From positions 248,001 through 312,000 of the forward strand of contig NZ_JACHGR010000002.1 of NCBI RefSeq assembly GCF_014202415.1: 64,000 bases of DNA. Direction: 5' to 3'. Source of the DNA: Tolumonas osonensis. GTDB taxonomy: Bacteria > Pseudomonadota > Gammaproteobacteria > Enterobacterales > Aeromonadaceae. Shown piece by piece: positions 27,493-36,665 of the stretch. The position numbers and the translations under genes were made by a program. Under the pieces are notes generated by a model. That model was not told the origin of the DNA, did not search any database, and saw only the letters and a list, made by a program, of their open reading frames with translations. Position 1 is the stretch's first letter. The number at the start of each line of letters is the position of its first letter.

Positions 27493-28962
27493 TTAACTCA
27501 CTTTGATAAGTTCTACCGAACCGTCATCGTTAATTTCAGCCATATGACCACGCGGTTCATTCATGAACAGGATGGCGATGATGCCAAGAATCGCAGTTGC
27601 TGCAATCACGATGAAAAAGGTTGCGTAATCAACGAACGACAGCACCGTCAGGAAGAACACACCACCGGTATTGCCATACGCACCGGTCATACCCGCGATT
27701 TGGCCGGTCAGACGACGCTTAATCAGTGGCACCACCGCAAACACGGCACCACACCCCGCCTGCACACAAAACGAACAGGTGATCACCACCAGCACCGCGA
27801 GCAATAACGGCCATGCACTCGTGATCATCGACATCGCGCAATAACCCGCCGCTAGCCCAGCAATGACAAACATCAAGGTCTTTTTACGGCCAAAATGGTC
27901 ACTCAACCAGCCACCATAAGGCCGCGCAATCAGGTTCATAATGGCAAACAACGACCCGACTAAACCGGCATAGACCATATCTAGCTTATACACATCGGCA
28001 AAAAACATTGGCAGCATGGAAACGACCGCTAACTCAGAGCCAAATGTGGTGAAATAGAGAATGTTAACTGCCGCAACTTGCTTAAATTGGTAACGCTGAA
28101 TTTCTGGTACGGGTGTATGAAAGATCTCTTTATTGACTTTATAAACACAGAAACAGTCGTAAACCAGAATCGCCGCGAGAACTGCATACACACCAGAGGC
28201 CATGGAATCAGTTATCAGCGCGACACCGTGCGGTGACAATTTCCAGGTCACCAGCACCAGCGCGATATACATCGGCAGTTTCATCAGCAGCAAGAAGAAG
28301 AAGTCACCCTTACTGGTCACTTCCAGACCGCCCATCTTTTTGGATTTAAAATAGGTGGAACCTTTCGGTGAATCAGACACGTTGAAATACCAGATAAAGC
28401 TGAACGCCAGACAAACCAGACCTGACATGGCGACCGCATAACGCCAGCCGTCATCGCCACCAAAGAATAACGCAACGGTTGGCAGCAAAATCGCAGCAGC
28501 AGCGGAACCAAAGTTGCCCCAGCCGCCGTAGATCCCTTCGGCGATCCCTAATTCATTGGCCGGAAACCATTCACTGACCATGCGGATGCCGATAACAAAG
28601 CCGGCACCGACAAAGCCAAGCAGCAAACGAGCCATCGCCAGCTGCGCAAAATCGGTCGCGAAAGCAAACCAGAAGCAGGGAATGCTGCCTGCAAACAGCA
28701 AAAAGCTGTAGGTCAGACGCGGGCCGAATTTATCGGTCAGCATCCCGATAATGATACGGGCCGGAATAGTTAACGCCACGTTCAGGATCAGCAGCGTTTT
28801 TACTTCCGCCATGCTGATATTGAGGGATTCTGCAATCAAACCCAGCAACGGTGCATGGTTAAACCACACCACAAAGGTGATAAAAAAGGCCATCCAACTC
28901 AGATGAAGAATCTTCATTTTGCCGGTAAATGACAGCATATTAAATTTATTATCTTGATTCAT
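27493..28962 (-). CDS. NarK/NasA-type nitrate transporter (MFS, NNP family)
   Basis: The 489-residue inner-membrane transporter has 12 predicted helices and the two nitrate-signature glycine motifs, GGWGNFGSAAAAILLP and GMTGAYGNTGGVFFL. WMAFFITFVVWFNHAPL is the typical NNP first helix. It lies directly after the ATP-binding subunit gene of the nitrate ABC transporter (9 bp gap), with AGGGAA before ATG 28962. Two unlike nitrate importers are thus encoded side by side. Its place in an assimilatory cluster favours uptake over nitrate/nitrite exchange. Confidence 0.9.
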   Translation of the reverse strand: MNQDNKFNMLSFTGKMKILHLSWMAFFITFVVWFNHAPLLGLIAESLNISMAEVKTLLILNVALTIPARIIIGMLTDKFGPRLTYSFLLFAGSIPCFWFAFATDFAQLAMARLLLGFVGAGFVIGIRMVSEWFPANELGIAEGIYGGWGNFGSAAAAILLPTVALFFGGDDGWRYAVAMSGLVCLAFSFIWYFNVSDSPKGSTYFKSKKMGGLEVTSKGDFFFLLLMKLPMYIALVLVTWKLSPHGVALITDSMASGVYAVLAAILVYDCFCVYKVNKEIFHTPVPEIQRYQFKQVAAVNILYFTTFGSELAVVSMLPMFFADVYKLDMVYAGLVGSLFAIMNLIARPYGGWLSDHFGRKKTLMFVIAGLAAGYCAMSMITSAWPLLLAVLVVITCSFCVQAGCGAVFAVVPLIKRRLTGQIAGMTGAYGNTGGVFFLTVLSFVDYATFFIVIAATAILGIIAILFMNEPRGHMAEINDDGSVELIKVS

Positions 28963-28971
28963 AATGATTCC

Positions 28972-29802
28972 CTAAGCTACGGCACTGCTTTGGTTGTGTT
29001 TGCTGCTTTTCAGCCGGGTAACCTTGCTCTGTTTTTCATAGAGGAAGCTCAGTACCTGCTGGCGTAAATGGTGATAATGCGGGTTATCTGCCAGCTCGAC
29101 GCGGTCACGCGGACGCGGCAGATCAATATGCAGGATCTCGCCAATGGTCGCGGCCGGACCGTTGGTCATCATCACGATGCGATCCGATAGCAGCACGGCT
29201 TCATCGACGTCATGCGTGATCATGATGACGGTGTTGTTCAGCTCGGCCTGGATCTCCATCACCGAATCCTGCAGATGAGCGCGAGTCAGTGCATCCAGCG
29301 CACCGAACGGTTCGTCCATCAGCAACACTTTGGGTGACAGTGACAATGCTCGGGCGATACCGACGCGCTGTTTCATCCCGCCGGAGATCTCATGTGGTTT
29401 CTTATCCAACGCATGGTCCATCTGCACCAGCGACAGGTAGTAACGCACTTTCTCGTCTACGTCCTTTTTGCTGGCTTCTTTCATCACCTGACGTACCGCC
29501 AGCTCGACGTTTTGATACACAGTCAGCCATGGCAGCAGTGCGTGGTTTTGAAAGACGACCGAGCGCTCCGGGCCGGGACCATCGACTTCACGACCATCGA
29601 GAATGATGCCGCCGGAAGTCGCTTCGGTCAGACCAGCGACCAGATTCAGCACGGTACTTTTACCGCAACCGGAGTGACCGATCAGAGAGATAAACTCGCC
29701 TTTGGCAATCTTCAAGTTCACATCCACCAATGCTTCAAAGAAGCCCTTGTCGGTTTTGAAACGCATGCCCACGGCACTTAAATCGAGATAGGTTTTGCTC
29801 AT
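28972..29802 (-). CDS. nrtD: Nitrate ABC transporter ATP-binding protein
   Basis: The 276-residue ATPase has Walker A GHSGCGKST, Q-loop VFQNHALLPW, signature ISGGMKQRVGIARALS, Walker B VLLMDEPFGALD and the H-loop MITHDVDEA. It belongs to the NrtD/SsuB/TauB group, and the neighbours fix the nitrate assignment. ATG 29802 has GGGGA well placed. The in-frame ATG at 29817 adds five residues without a ribosome site. Confidence 0.92.
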   Translation of the reverse strand: MSKTYLDLSAVGMRFKTDKGFFEALVDVNLKIAKGEFISLIGHSGCGKSTVLNLVAGLTEATSGGIILDGREVDGPGPERSVVFQNHALLPWLTVYQNVELAVRQVMKEASKKDVDEKVRYYLSLVQMDHALDKKPHEISGGMKQRVGIARALSLSPKVLLMDEPFGALDALTRAHLQDSVMEIQAELNNTVIMITHDVDEAVLLSDRIVMMTNGPAATIGEILHIDLPRPRDRVELADNPHYHHLRQQVLSFLYEKQSKVTRLKSSKHNQSSAVA

Positions 29803-29820
29803 TTTCAATATCCCCATTAA

Positions 29821-30759
29821 TCAGCGCAGTTCACTGCGTTTATCCCACGAAAACCATTTCTGCAGTTGCAGCATGCCGCGATCCAGCATGAAGCCGATGA
29901 CACCGATGGTGACGACCGCGACCATGATGCGCGCCAGCGATTGCGAGCTGCCGTTCTGGAATTCATCCCACACGAATTTGCCCAAGCCCGGATTTTGCGC
30001 CAGCATCTCGGCAGCAATCAGTACCATCCACGCCACCCCCAGAGACAGACGCAGTCCGGTGAAGATCATTGGCACCGCTGACGGCAGAATGATTTTGCGA
30101 ACATGAGTGATTGGGTCGAGTTTCAGCACACGGCTGACGTTTTTCAGGTCCGGATCAATATTGGCAACACCAACCGTGGTGTTCAGCAGTGTCGGCCACA
30201 GGCTGCACAGCGTGACGGTGAACGCCGAGTTGATGAATGACTTCGCCACCACCGGGCTGTCACTGACATAGACCGCACTCACCACCATGGTCACCAGCGG
30301 CAGCCAGGCCAGCGGCGAGATAGGTTTCAGGATCTGAATCACCGGATTCAACGCCTGATACATCCACTGATTCAGACCCAGAATGATGCCCATCGGGATC
30401 GCGATCAGACTCGCGACCAGAAAGCCGGTGGCTACCGTGATCAGACTGGTTTTGATCTGATCAAAGAAGGTTGGCCGTCCGGTATACGGGCGGATGGTGA
30501 CTTTCGCCGTCGGATCGGCTTTCAGCTTGTCCGCATTACGCTGTTCCTGCCGCTGATAAAATGCGGACTTTTTATCCTGTTCGGTCTCATGTTCATCCAC
30601 CAGCCCCATAAACTGCTGGGCGGTAGCAACCGGGCCCGGTAAAGAGCCCAGCGTGGTCGTTACCTGACTGGCCGCGATTTGCCAGAAGAACAGGAAGGCC
30701 AGCAAACCCACCAACGGGAACGCCATGTTTTGCCATTTGATTTTCAATAATGCTGACAT
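29821..30759 (-). CDS. nrtB: Nitrate ABC transporter permease
   Basis: The 312-residue inner-membrane permease of the NrtB/NtrB family has about six hydrophobic helices and the EAA-type loop with RVLKLDPITHVRKIILPSAVPMIFTGLRLSLGVAWMVLIAAEML. A hydrophilic insertion (about residues 55-95) follows the first helix, as is usual for NtrB. It lies between nrtA and nrtD in the same operon. Confidence 0.93.
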   Translation of the reverse strand: MSALLKIKWQNMAFPLVGLLAFLFFWQIAASQVTTTLGSLPGPVATAQQFMGLVDEHETEQDKKSAFYQRQEQRNADKLKADPTAKVTIRPYTGRPTFFDQIKTSLITVATGFLVASLIAIPMGIILGLNQWMYQALNPVIQILKPISPLAWLPLVTMVVSAVYVSDSPVVAKSFINSAFTVTLCSLWPTLLNTTVGVANIDPDLKNVSRVLKLDPITHVRKIILPSAVPMIFTGLRLSLGVAWMVLIAAEMLAQNPGLGKFVWDEFQNGSSQSLARIMVAVVTIGVIGFMLDRGMLQLQKWFSWDKRSELR

Positions 30760-30814
30760 GGTTTAAATCTCCTCAGCTTCAGCCTTAACCCTAATCTCAA
30801 CCTATACCTGACAT

Positions 30815-32179
30815 TTAAAGTTTCTGATCGCCTTTCAAACCAATCGGGAATTGCTTCAGATAGTCGTTCGGTTTGTGACCATCGTAGGTAATGCCATCAA
30901 TGAACTTGTTGTCTGGCGCTTTGTAGCCGGTCTCTTTGGCAAAATCAGGGAAGTCGCTCGCCTTCATCTTGCCTTCGGCAATCAGCTCTTCTGCGGCCTG
31001 ACGGTACACTTCCGGTTTGTAAACCTGCTTCGCCAGATCGGCATACCAGCTGTCTGGTTTCGCTTCCGGGATTTGTCCCCAGCGACGCATTTGGGTCAGA
31101 TACCAGATCGCATCGGAGTAATACGGGTAGGTCGCGTTATGACGGAAGAAGATGTTGAAGTCGGCAGCCGGACGTTTGTCGCCTTTCTCAAACTCAAAGG
31201 TGCCGGTCATGGAGTTCGCAATCACTTTGGCATCGGCGCCGACATATTCCGGTTTTGCCAGCAGATTGACGGCTTCCTGACGGTTAGCGTTGTTGTTTTC
31301 ATCCAGCCAGTAAGCGGCACGGATCAGTGCTTTCACCAGATGAATGTGCGTATTCGGGTATTTTTCTGCCCATGATTTGGAAACCCCGAATACTTTCTCT
31401 GGGTTGTTATGCCAGATTTCATCGTCAGTCACGACCGGCACGCCAATTCCCTTAAAGACCGCAGCCTGGTTCCACGGCTCACCAACGCTGTAACCGAGGA
31501 TAGTGCCTGCTTCCAAGGTAGCCGGCATTTGTGGTGGTGGCGTTACCGACAGCAGCACATCGGCCTGTTGCTGGCCGGTGTTATCACCTTTCAGTGGCGC
31601 ATAAAAGCCAGGGTTCAAACCACCCGCCGCCAGCCAGTAACGCAGCTCGTAGTTGTGAGTAGAGACCGGGAACACCATACCCATGTTGAACGGCTTACCC
31701 TGATCTTTGTAAGACTTAACGACCGGTTTCAGCGCATCCGCCTTGATTGGATGCACTGGTTTACCATCAGCACCCACTGGTACGTTGGCTTTCATCGCCT
31801 CCCACACCTTGTTGGAAACGGTGGTGGCATTACCGTTCAGATCCATGCTGAAGGCAGTCACTACATCGGCTTTTGTTCCTACGCCTGCAGTAGCACCCAG
31901 CGGCTGACCAGCCAGCATATGCGCACCATCCAGTTCACCGGTGATCACGCGATCGAGCAGCACCTTCCAGTTGGCCTGCGCTTCCAGCGTGACATACAGC
32001 CCTTCATCTTCGAAATAGCCCTTCTCATAAGCGACGGCCAGTGGCGCCATGTCGGTTAACTTGATAAAGCCTAATTTCAGCTCTTCTTTCTCAGGGGCAC
32101 CTGTCTGTGCCTGCACCGCCGTTGAAGCCAGCACCGCACTTACCATCCAAGCTACTGCATTGCGTTTTAATGTGATCAT
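30815..32179 (-). CDS. nrtA: Nitrate ABC transporter periplasmic binding protein
   Basis: The 454-residue NrtA/NasF-type binding protein has a Sec signal (about residues 5-26, ending ASTAVQA). The mature start [28 protein letters not shown] and the [11 protein letters not shown] loop are typical of nitrate-binding proteins. ATG 32179 is chosen, with GGAG just after the leader terminator. Starting at 32206 would place the coding start inside the terminator's T run. It is first in the transporter operon, downstream of nasT and the attenuating leader. Confidence 0.93.
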   Translation of the reverse strand: MITLKRNAVAWMVSAVLASTAVQAQTGAPEKEELKLGFIKLTDMAPLAVAYEKGYFEDEGLYVTLEAQANWKVLLDRVITGELDGAHMLAGQPLGATAGVGTKADVVTAFSMDLNGNATTVSNKVWEAMKANVPVGADGKPVHPIKADALKPVVKSYKDQGKPFNMGMVFPVSTHNYELRYWLAAGGLNPGFYAPLKGDNTGQQQADVLLSVTPPPQMPATLEAGTILGYSVGEPWNQAAVFKGIGVPVVTDDEIWHNNPEKVFGVSKSWAEKYPNTHIHLVKALIRAAYWLDENNNANRQEAVNLLAKPEYVGADAKVIANSMTGTFEFEKGDKRPAADFNIFFRHNATYPYYSDAIWYLTQMRRWGQIPEAKPDSWYADLAKQVYKPEVYRQAAEELIAEGKMKASDFPDFAKETGYKAPDNKFIDGITYDGHKPNDYLKQFPIGLKGDQKL

Positions 32180-32190
32180 TCCATTGCTCC

Positions 32191-32228
32191 AAAAAAAACG
32201 CCTCACTGGTTAATTCCAGTGAGGCGTC
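32191..32228 (-). terminator. Leader terminator upstream of nrtA
   Basis: In transcript sense GACGCCTCACTGG, loop AATTAA, CCAGTGAGGCGT and eight T. The 11- to 12-bp stem is perfect and sits 12 bp before the nrtA start codon, so it must be read through for nrtA-nrtB-nrtD to be expressed. Confidence 0.9.
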
Positions 32229-32397
32229 ATTGCCTGAGTACCAAATTGTTGGGCAGCCGCCGTTGGCTAATCCGTTAACATATTTGATACATTCAGCATT
32301 CGTGCCAGTTTTGAAAGTTGTCAAAACATGGCTTTTTTATGCATTTTTAGTGGATTTAATGGATTCCCATGATTCAGAACGGTGCAGCCGCACCGGA
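32229..32397 (-). promoter_or_regulatory. nrtA leader with two hairpins, probable NasT target
   Basis: After the nasT stop the transcript contains a CGGTGC-GGCT-GCACCG hairpin, then an upper hairpin GCCA..GTTTTGA-CAACTT-TCAAAAC..TGGC, the stretch GGCACGAATGCTGAATGTATC, and a lower hairpin TAGCC-AACGGC-GGCTG. The last loop has A at position 1 and G at position 4 of six, the signature of ANTAR-bound RNA hairpins. The terminator follows. The arrangement matches known NasR/NasT-controlled leaders. Confidence 0.75.
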
Positions 32398-32958
32398 TCA
32401 GTCAGCCAGTGTGGCGAGAATTCGGCGCGCCAGATCAGCCATCGACTGGCTGTTTTTCATCGCGGTAGAACGCATCACTTTATAGGCAGTTTCTTCATCC
32501 AGCCCCTGCACTTTCATCAGGCGCGCTTTGGCCTGCTGGATGAGTTTGTTTTCTTCCAGACGCTGCGTCAGATCATCGACCGCCAGTTGCTGTTTACGCA
32601 TCACCTCTTGCTGCAGACGCGCCTGTTTCAGCCAACCTTCTACCGGCTCTTTTTCTTCGACCCGGTGCGGCACCAGCGTCACGCCCGCTTCCAATAAGAG
32701 TTGCTGCTGATTTTCCGGCAGGTTTTCCATAAACAACACCACCGGCAAGCCCTGACTGGCCAGTGTCGTCGCAATTAATCGCCATTCCGCCGTTAACCGC
32801 CGGCAATCGAGCATCACCCCATGGATATCACCCGGCGGGTGCATAGGATCGATCTGTTTGACCAAATAAGGCTCATGACCATAGCGGCTCAATAGCAAAC
32901 CCAGGCGGTTGGCCTGGGCTATATCGTCGCTATAAATCAGGATCTTCGAATAACTCAT
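32398..32958 (-). CDS. nasT: ANTAR-domain transcription antiterminator (NasT type)
   Basis: The 186-residue RNA-binding regulator has an N-terminal receiver-like fold (about 1-115). It keeps Asp11/Asp12 and Asp51 (VMLDCRRL), but the conserved lysine after strand 5 is missing (VTLVPHRVEE). A coiled-coil linker leads to a C-terminal ANTAR domain (about 125-182), AVDDLTQRLEENKLIQQAKARLM...AYKVMRSTAMKNSQSMADLARRIL. ANTAR proteins bind paired hairpins in leaders and prevent termination. It lies upstream of nrtA, whose leader carries such hairpins. No nasS-like sensor gene is visible in this window. Confidence 0.92.
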   Translation of the reverse strand: MSYSKILIYSDDIAQANRLGLLLSRYGHEPYLVKQIDPMHPPGDIHGVMLDCRRLTAEWRLIATTLASQGLPVVLFMENLPENQQQLLLEAGVTLVPHRVEEKEPVEGWLKQARLQQEVMRKQQLAVDDLTQRLEENKLIQQAKARLMKVQGLDEETAYKVMRSTAMKNSQSMADLARRILATLAD

Positions 32959-32980
32959 CCATGATTCCTAAATAGAAGAT

Positions 32981-33745
32981 CTAGGCTACCGATTGCAGCA
33001 AAGTTTCCGCCATATCACCTAACTCAGCACGCAACTGAACCACCTCACCCATGATCATTAAAACGGGCGTTAATCCGCTTAAAGTATGAGTGGTTTGTTC
33101 CAGACACGCGAGTGTCGTCACTTCAACGCGCTGCTGACGTGTCGTTCCTGCCACTACCAGTGCAATTGGCAAATTTGCCGGCGCACCGGCCTGCAATAAG
33201 CCGCGGCGCAATTCCGTTGCCCGCTCTAACCCCATGTAAAATACCAGGGTGCCACCACTTTTAACCAACCCACTCCAGCCGTGAAATTCACCACCGTCTT
33301 GCACATGCCCGGTCACCAATGTGACCGAACGAGATAGACCACGATGCGTCAACGGAATACCGGTTGCGGCAGCACAGCCAATCGCCGCCGTGATCCCTGG
33401 TACTACTTCAAATGGCACATTGTTCGCCACCAGCAATAGCGCTTCTTCACCACCACGACCGAACACATAGGGATCGCCACCTTTAAGACGCACAATCCGT
33501 TTGTGTTTCCCGGCCAGTGTCACCAGCAGTTCTGAAATGGCTTCCTGTTTCAAACTGGGTTGCCCGCAACGTTTACCCACGTCATAACGGGCAGCCGAAG
33601 CCGGGATCAGATCCAGAATTTCATCACTGACCAGTCGGTCATACACCACGACATCGGCCTGCTGAATGCTGCGCAATGCTTTAACTGTCAACAGATCCGG
33701 ATCTCCGGGGCCGGCGCCCACTAACGAAACAAAACCGTTCATCAT
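32981..33745 (-). CDS. cobA: Uroporphyrinogen-III C-methyltransferase
   Basis: The 254-residue SAM-dependent methyltransferase makes precorrin-2 on the way to siroheme, the prosthetic group of NirB. VGAGPGDPDLLTVKAL, YDRLVS, LKGGDPYVFGRGGEE, PGITAAIGCAAATGIPLTHRG and VLMIMGEVV are present. ATG 33745 follows GAGGAG. The in-frame ATG at 33778 overlaps nasA and has no ribosome site. It lacks the CysG dehydrogenase/ferrochelatase half. Confidence 0.94.
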   Translation of the reverse strand: MMNGFVSLVGAGPGDPDLLTVKALRSIQQADVVVYDRLVSDEILDLIPASAARYDVGKRCGQPSLKQEAISELLVTLAGKHKRIVRLKGGDPYVFGRGGEEALLLVANNVPFEVVPGITAAIGCAAATGIPLTHRGLSRSVTLVTGHVQDGGEFHGWSGLVKSGGTLVFYMGLERATELRRGLLQAGAPANLPIALVVAGTTRQQRVEVTTLACLEQTTHTLSGLTPVLMIMGEVVQLRAELGDMAETLLQSVA

Positions 33746-33767
33746 GCCCACTCCTCTTGCTTCGTTA

Positions 33768-36386
33768 TCAGGCTTCATTGCTGCTGGTGTGTTTATGCAG
33801 CAATTTCTTCAATTCCACCACGCAGGTGCCGCAGTTCGTGCCACAACGCAGCAGACTCTGCAAACCGCTCAGCTCACTGATGCCCTGTTCGCCAATCGCA
33901 TCGACAATCTGTTTTTCACTGACACGGAAGCAGGAACAAATCATGCGACTATCACCCGCCAGCGCCTGTTCCAAGGTGGTGGACAGCGCCGTGCTATTCA
34001 TCGGCAGACCGAGTAATCCGGCCAATAAATCGATATTCACCTGCTGATGCGTGGTGCTAACCAGCAATAAACCGATGATGCGTCCCTGGTTCAGTTTCAC
34101 GGCCAGCCAGCCGCCTTTCAGTGGCAGACGTAACCAGCGACCCTGTTGGGCTAACTGGAACCAGACTTGCTCGGCAGTACGGGTTTCATCGGTCAGACGA
34201 CGGCATTCACCGGCATCCAGCGGACGACGCGCCCACCAGCTTACCTCTAATTCCGGTTCATGCTGACCGACCCAGAGGCCATGCCATTTCACATTGACCG
34301 CTTCCGCCATTACTTCGGTTTGCTTGAATTGTGGCTGACCAGACACAGCATCCACAACTGGCGCTACCAACCGGTTCACACCGGAACAGGAAGAAAAATC
34401 ATCCGACCAGTGCATCGGCATAAATGCTTCGCCATCACGCAGGCCGTCATCACGGCCTAACAAGGTCATCACCGATCCCTGCAGCGAATTGATGCGGATC
34501 AGCGCACCTTCGCTAAAGCCGCTCGCCTGTAACGTATGCTGATTGACATAGACTTTCGGCAGCGGTTCAGTTTCCATCAGACGCGGCAGATGCCCAGTAC
34601 GTGTCATGGTGTGCCATTGATCACGCAGGCGACCGGTATTTAACAACCAGCTACCTTCCTGTCGTTCCGCCTTACGCTTCAGAACCGGCTCCTGCGGCAC
34701 AACGGTCAACAAATTAGCTTTGCCATTCGGCGTAGAGAAACAGCCATCACCGAATAAACGCTGGCTGGCAGCATTTTTACCGGCCGGTAACGGCCATTGC
34801 CGCGGTGTGAATTGTTCATATTCGTCATCGGTCAGCGTTGCCAGTGCGGAAATATCAAATTGACGGCTGCTATTTTCAAAACCTGATAGCGCCGCATGTT
34901 CGCGGAAAATATCGACGGTATCATTGTAGTTAAATGCATCAGCAAAACCGAGGCGCTTGCCTAGTTCTGCCATGGCCCACCAGTCCGGTTTCGCTTCACC
35001 GGGCGCGTTGGTAAAGGCACGCTGACGAGTGATACAACGTTCAGAATTGGTCACCGTACCACCGCGTTCGCCCCAACCTGCGGCAGGCAGCAGCAAGTCG
35101 GCAAACTGGGCCGTATCAGTTTTCGGTGTCATTTCAGAAACCACCAAAAACTCACACTTGGCTAAGGCCTCGCGCACCATCACCGAATCCGGTAAAGAAA
35201 CCGCCGGGTTGGTCGCCACCACCCACAGTGCGCGAATTTTACCGCTGCGCACCGCTTCAAACATGTCTACCGCTTTCAAACCCGGCTTGCGGGCAATATT
35301 AGGTGCATTCCAGAAACGGGCAACCCGATCGCAGTTTTCATCGCTGAAAGTCATGTGTGATGCTAACTGAGTTGCCAGCCCACCCACTTCTCGGCCACCC
35401 ATCGCATTCGGCTGGCCGGTCATCGAAAACGGTGATGCCCCCGGCTTACCCACCCGTCCGGTCAGCAGATGGGTGTTGATCAGCGCATTGCCTTTATCAG
35501 TACCCTGATTGGATTGATTGATCCCCTGACAGAACAACGTCACTGCTTTTTCGTTCTCACCAAACCAGCGATAGAAGGTTTGCAGTTCACTGACACTCAA
35601 GCCGCATTTTTGCGCCACATTCGCCAGTTCATAATCCGGCGTCATCAGCTGGGCATGTAGCTCGCTGAAACCGTTAACGTGCTCTTCGATATAGGCGTTA
35701 TCGATCAGATCATGATCCAACAGATAACGGCTTAAGCCATTAAACAGCCAGACATCGCTACCCGGCCGCAGCGCCAGATGCAGATCAGCCTGCTCCGCGG
35801 TCATGGTCTTGCGTGGATCAATCACCACCATTTTCATTTCTGGACGACGTGCCCGCGCTTGTTGGATGCGACGGAAAATTACCGGGTGTGTCCAAGCCGT
35901 ATTGGCACCGGTGATCACCAGCAGATCGGTAATTTCCAGATCGTCATAACAGCCCGGCACCACATCTTCACCAAAAGCACGGCTGTGTGCCATGACGGCG
36001 GATGACATACACAAACGGGAATTGGTATCAATATTGGCCGCGCCGATGAAACCTTTCATCAGCTTGTTGGCGATATAATAATCTTCGGTCAGCAACTGGC
36101 CGGAGACATAAAAAGCAACGGACTCTGGCCCGGTTTCAGCGATGATACGACCAAACTGCGCGGCCATTTCATCCAGCGCCGTATCCCAGCTCACCTGCTG
36201 GCCGTGCAGCCGCGGATAAAGCAGCCGGTTTGGAAAAGCCAGCGTCTCCATCAAACTGCCGCCTTTGACACACAACGCCCCGCCATTCGCCGGGTGTTCC
36301 GTATCGCCAGCTAAGGTCTTGGCATCATCTACCGTAATGCCACAACCGACTCCACAATAAGCGCAACTGGTATGAACACGACTCAT
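33768..36386 (-). CDS. nasA: Assimilatory nitrate reductase catalytic subunit
   Basis: The 872-residue cytosolic molybdoenzyme reduces nitrate to nitrite. An N-terminal 4Fe-4S site (Cys8, 11, 15 and 39) precedes the bis-MGD domain with the probable Mo-ligand Cys126 (NSRLCMSS). A C-terminal BFD-type [2Fe-2S] domain, ICSCFRVSEKQIV...CGTNCGTCVVELKKLL, marks the Klebsiella-like NasA form that takes electrons from a separate reductase. No such reductase gene (nasB) is visible here. It is the first gene of the minus-strand cluster and lies behind its own leader terminator. Confidence 0.95.
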   Translation of the reverse strand: MSRVHTSCAYCGVGCGITVDDAKTLAGDTEHPANGGALCVKGGSLMETLAFPNRLLYPRLHGQQVSWDTALDEMAAQFGRIIAETGPESVAFYVSGQLLTEDYYIANKLMKGFIGAANIDTNSRLCMSSAVMAHSRAFGEDVVPGCYDDLEITDLLVITGANTAWTHPVIFRRIQQARARRPEMKMVVIDPRKTMTAEQADLHLALRPGSDVWLFNGLSRYLLDHDLIDNAYIEEHVNGFSELHAQLMTPDYELANVAQKCGLSVSELQTFYRWFGENEKAVTLFCQGINQSNQGTDKGNALINTHLLTGRVGKPGASPFSMTGQPNAMGGREVGGLATQLASHMTFSDENCDRVARFWNAPNIARKPGLKAVDMFEAVRSGKIRALWVVATNPAVSLPDSVMVREALAKCEFLVVSEMTPKTDTAQFADLLLPAAGWGERGGTVTNSERCITRQRAFTNAPGEAKPDWWAMAELGKRLGFADAFNYNDTVDIFREHAALSGFENSSRQFDISALATLTDDEYEQFTPRQWPLPAGKNAASQRLFGDGCFSTPNGKANLLTVVPQEPVLKRKAERQEGSWLLNTGRLRDQWHTMTRTGHLPRLMETEPLPKVYVNQHTLQASGFSEGALIRINSLQGSVMTLLGRDDGLRDGEAFMPMHWSDDFSSCSGVNRLVAPVVDAVSGQPQFKQTEVMAEAVNVKWHGLWVGQHEPELEVSWWARRPLDAGECRRLTDETRTAEQVWFQLAQQGRWLRLPLKGGWLAVKLNQGRIIGLLLVSTTHQQVNIDLLAGLLGLPMNSTALSTTLEQALAGDSRMICSCFRVSEKQIVDAIGEQGISELSGLQSLLRCGTNCGTCVVELKKLLHKHTSSNEA

Positions 36387-36402
36387 CCTTGCCTCTCAGA
36401 AT

Positions 36403-36438
36403 AAAAAAACGCCCGGCCCTTCAAGAGAGCGCGGACGT
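36403..36438 (-). terminator. Leader terminator upstream of nasA
   Basis: On the minus strand ACGTCCG-C-GCTCT, loop CTTGA, AGGGC-CGGGCGT makes a 12-bp stem with one bulge and G-U pairs, followed by seven T. It lies 16 bp before the nasA start with no gene between. Its sequence differs from the nrtA and nirB leader terminators but its position is the same. Confidence 0.82.
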
Positions 36439-36510
36439 CGGTGTCCCAAATCTAATTTAATATTTTAGATACAAGTTTCATGCCTGATTTAAACAAGCTG
36501 ATAACACAGG
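36439..36510 (-). promoter_or_regulatory. nasA leader, third putative antitermination leader
   Basis: Transcript sense: CCTG...CAGG hairpin, then GGCATGAAACTTGTATCTAA, a stretch shared with the other two leaders (GGCAYGAA...TGTATC), then ATCTAA...TTAGAT, then the terminator. The spacing is shorter than in the other leaders and the hairpin loops do not show the canonical ANTAR sequence. Confidence 0.5.
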
Positions 36511-36665
36511 ATTTTTCTGAGGAAAGGAAAGAAAATGCACCAGAATTGAACAATAAAAAGGAAGGCGCGCCCTACGGGAGCACAAATTCCACTATCCCTT
36601 CATTACGCAATGCGTCTCTGAACAGATATATTAGACATATATAACTCTCTGATCGTTAGCCCCCC

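Noticed and set aside
36472-36494. Sigma-54-like promoter (AGGCATG-N4-TTGTA, minus strand) in the nasA leader
   Set aside because: The -12 GC is missing, and the same GGCATGAA stretch in the other two leaders belongs to an RNA hairpin, so a transcript element is more likely.
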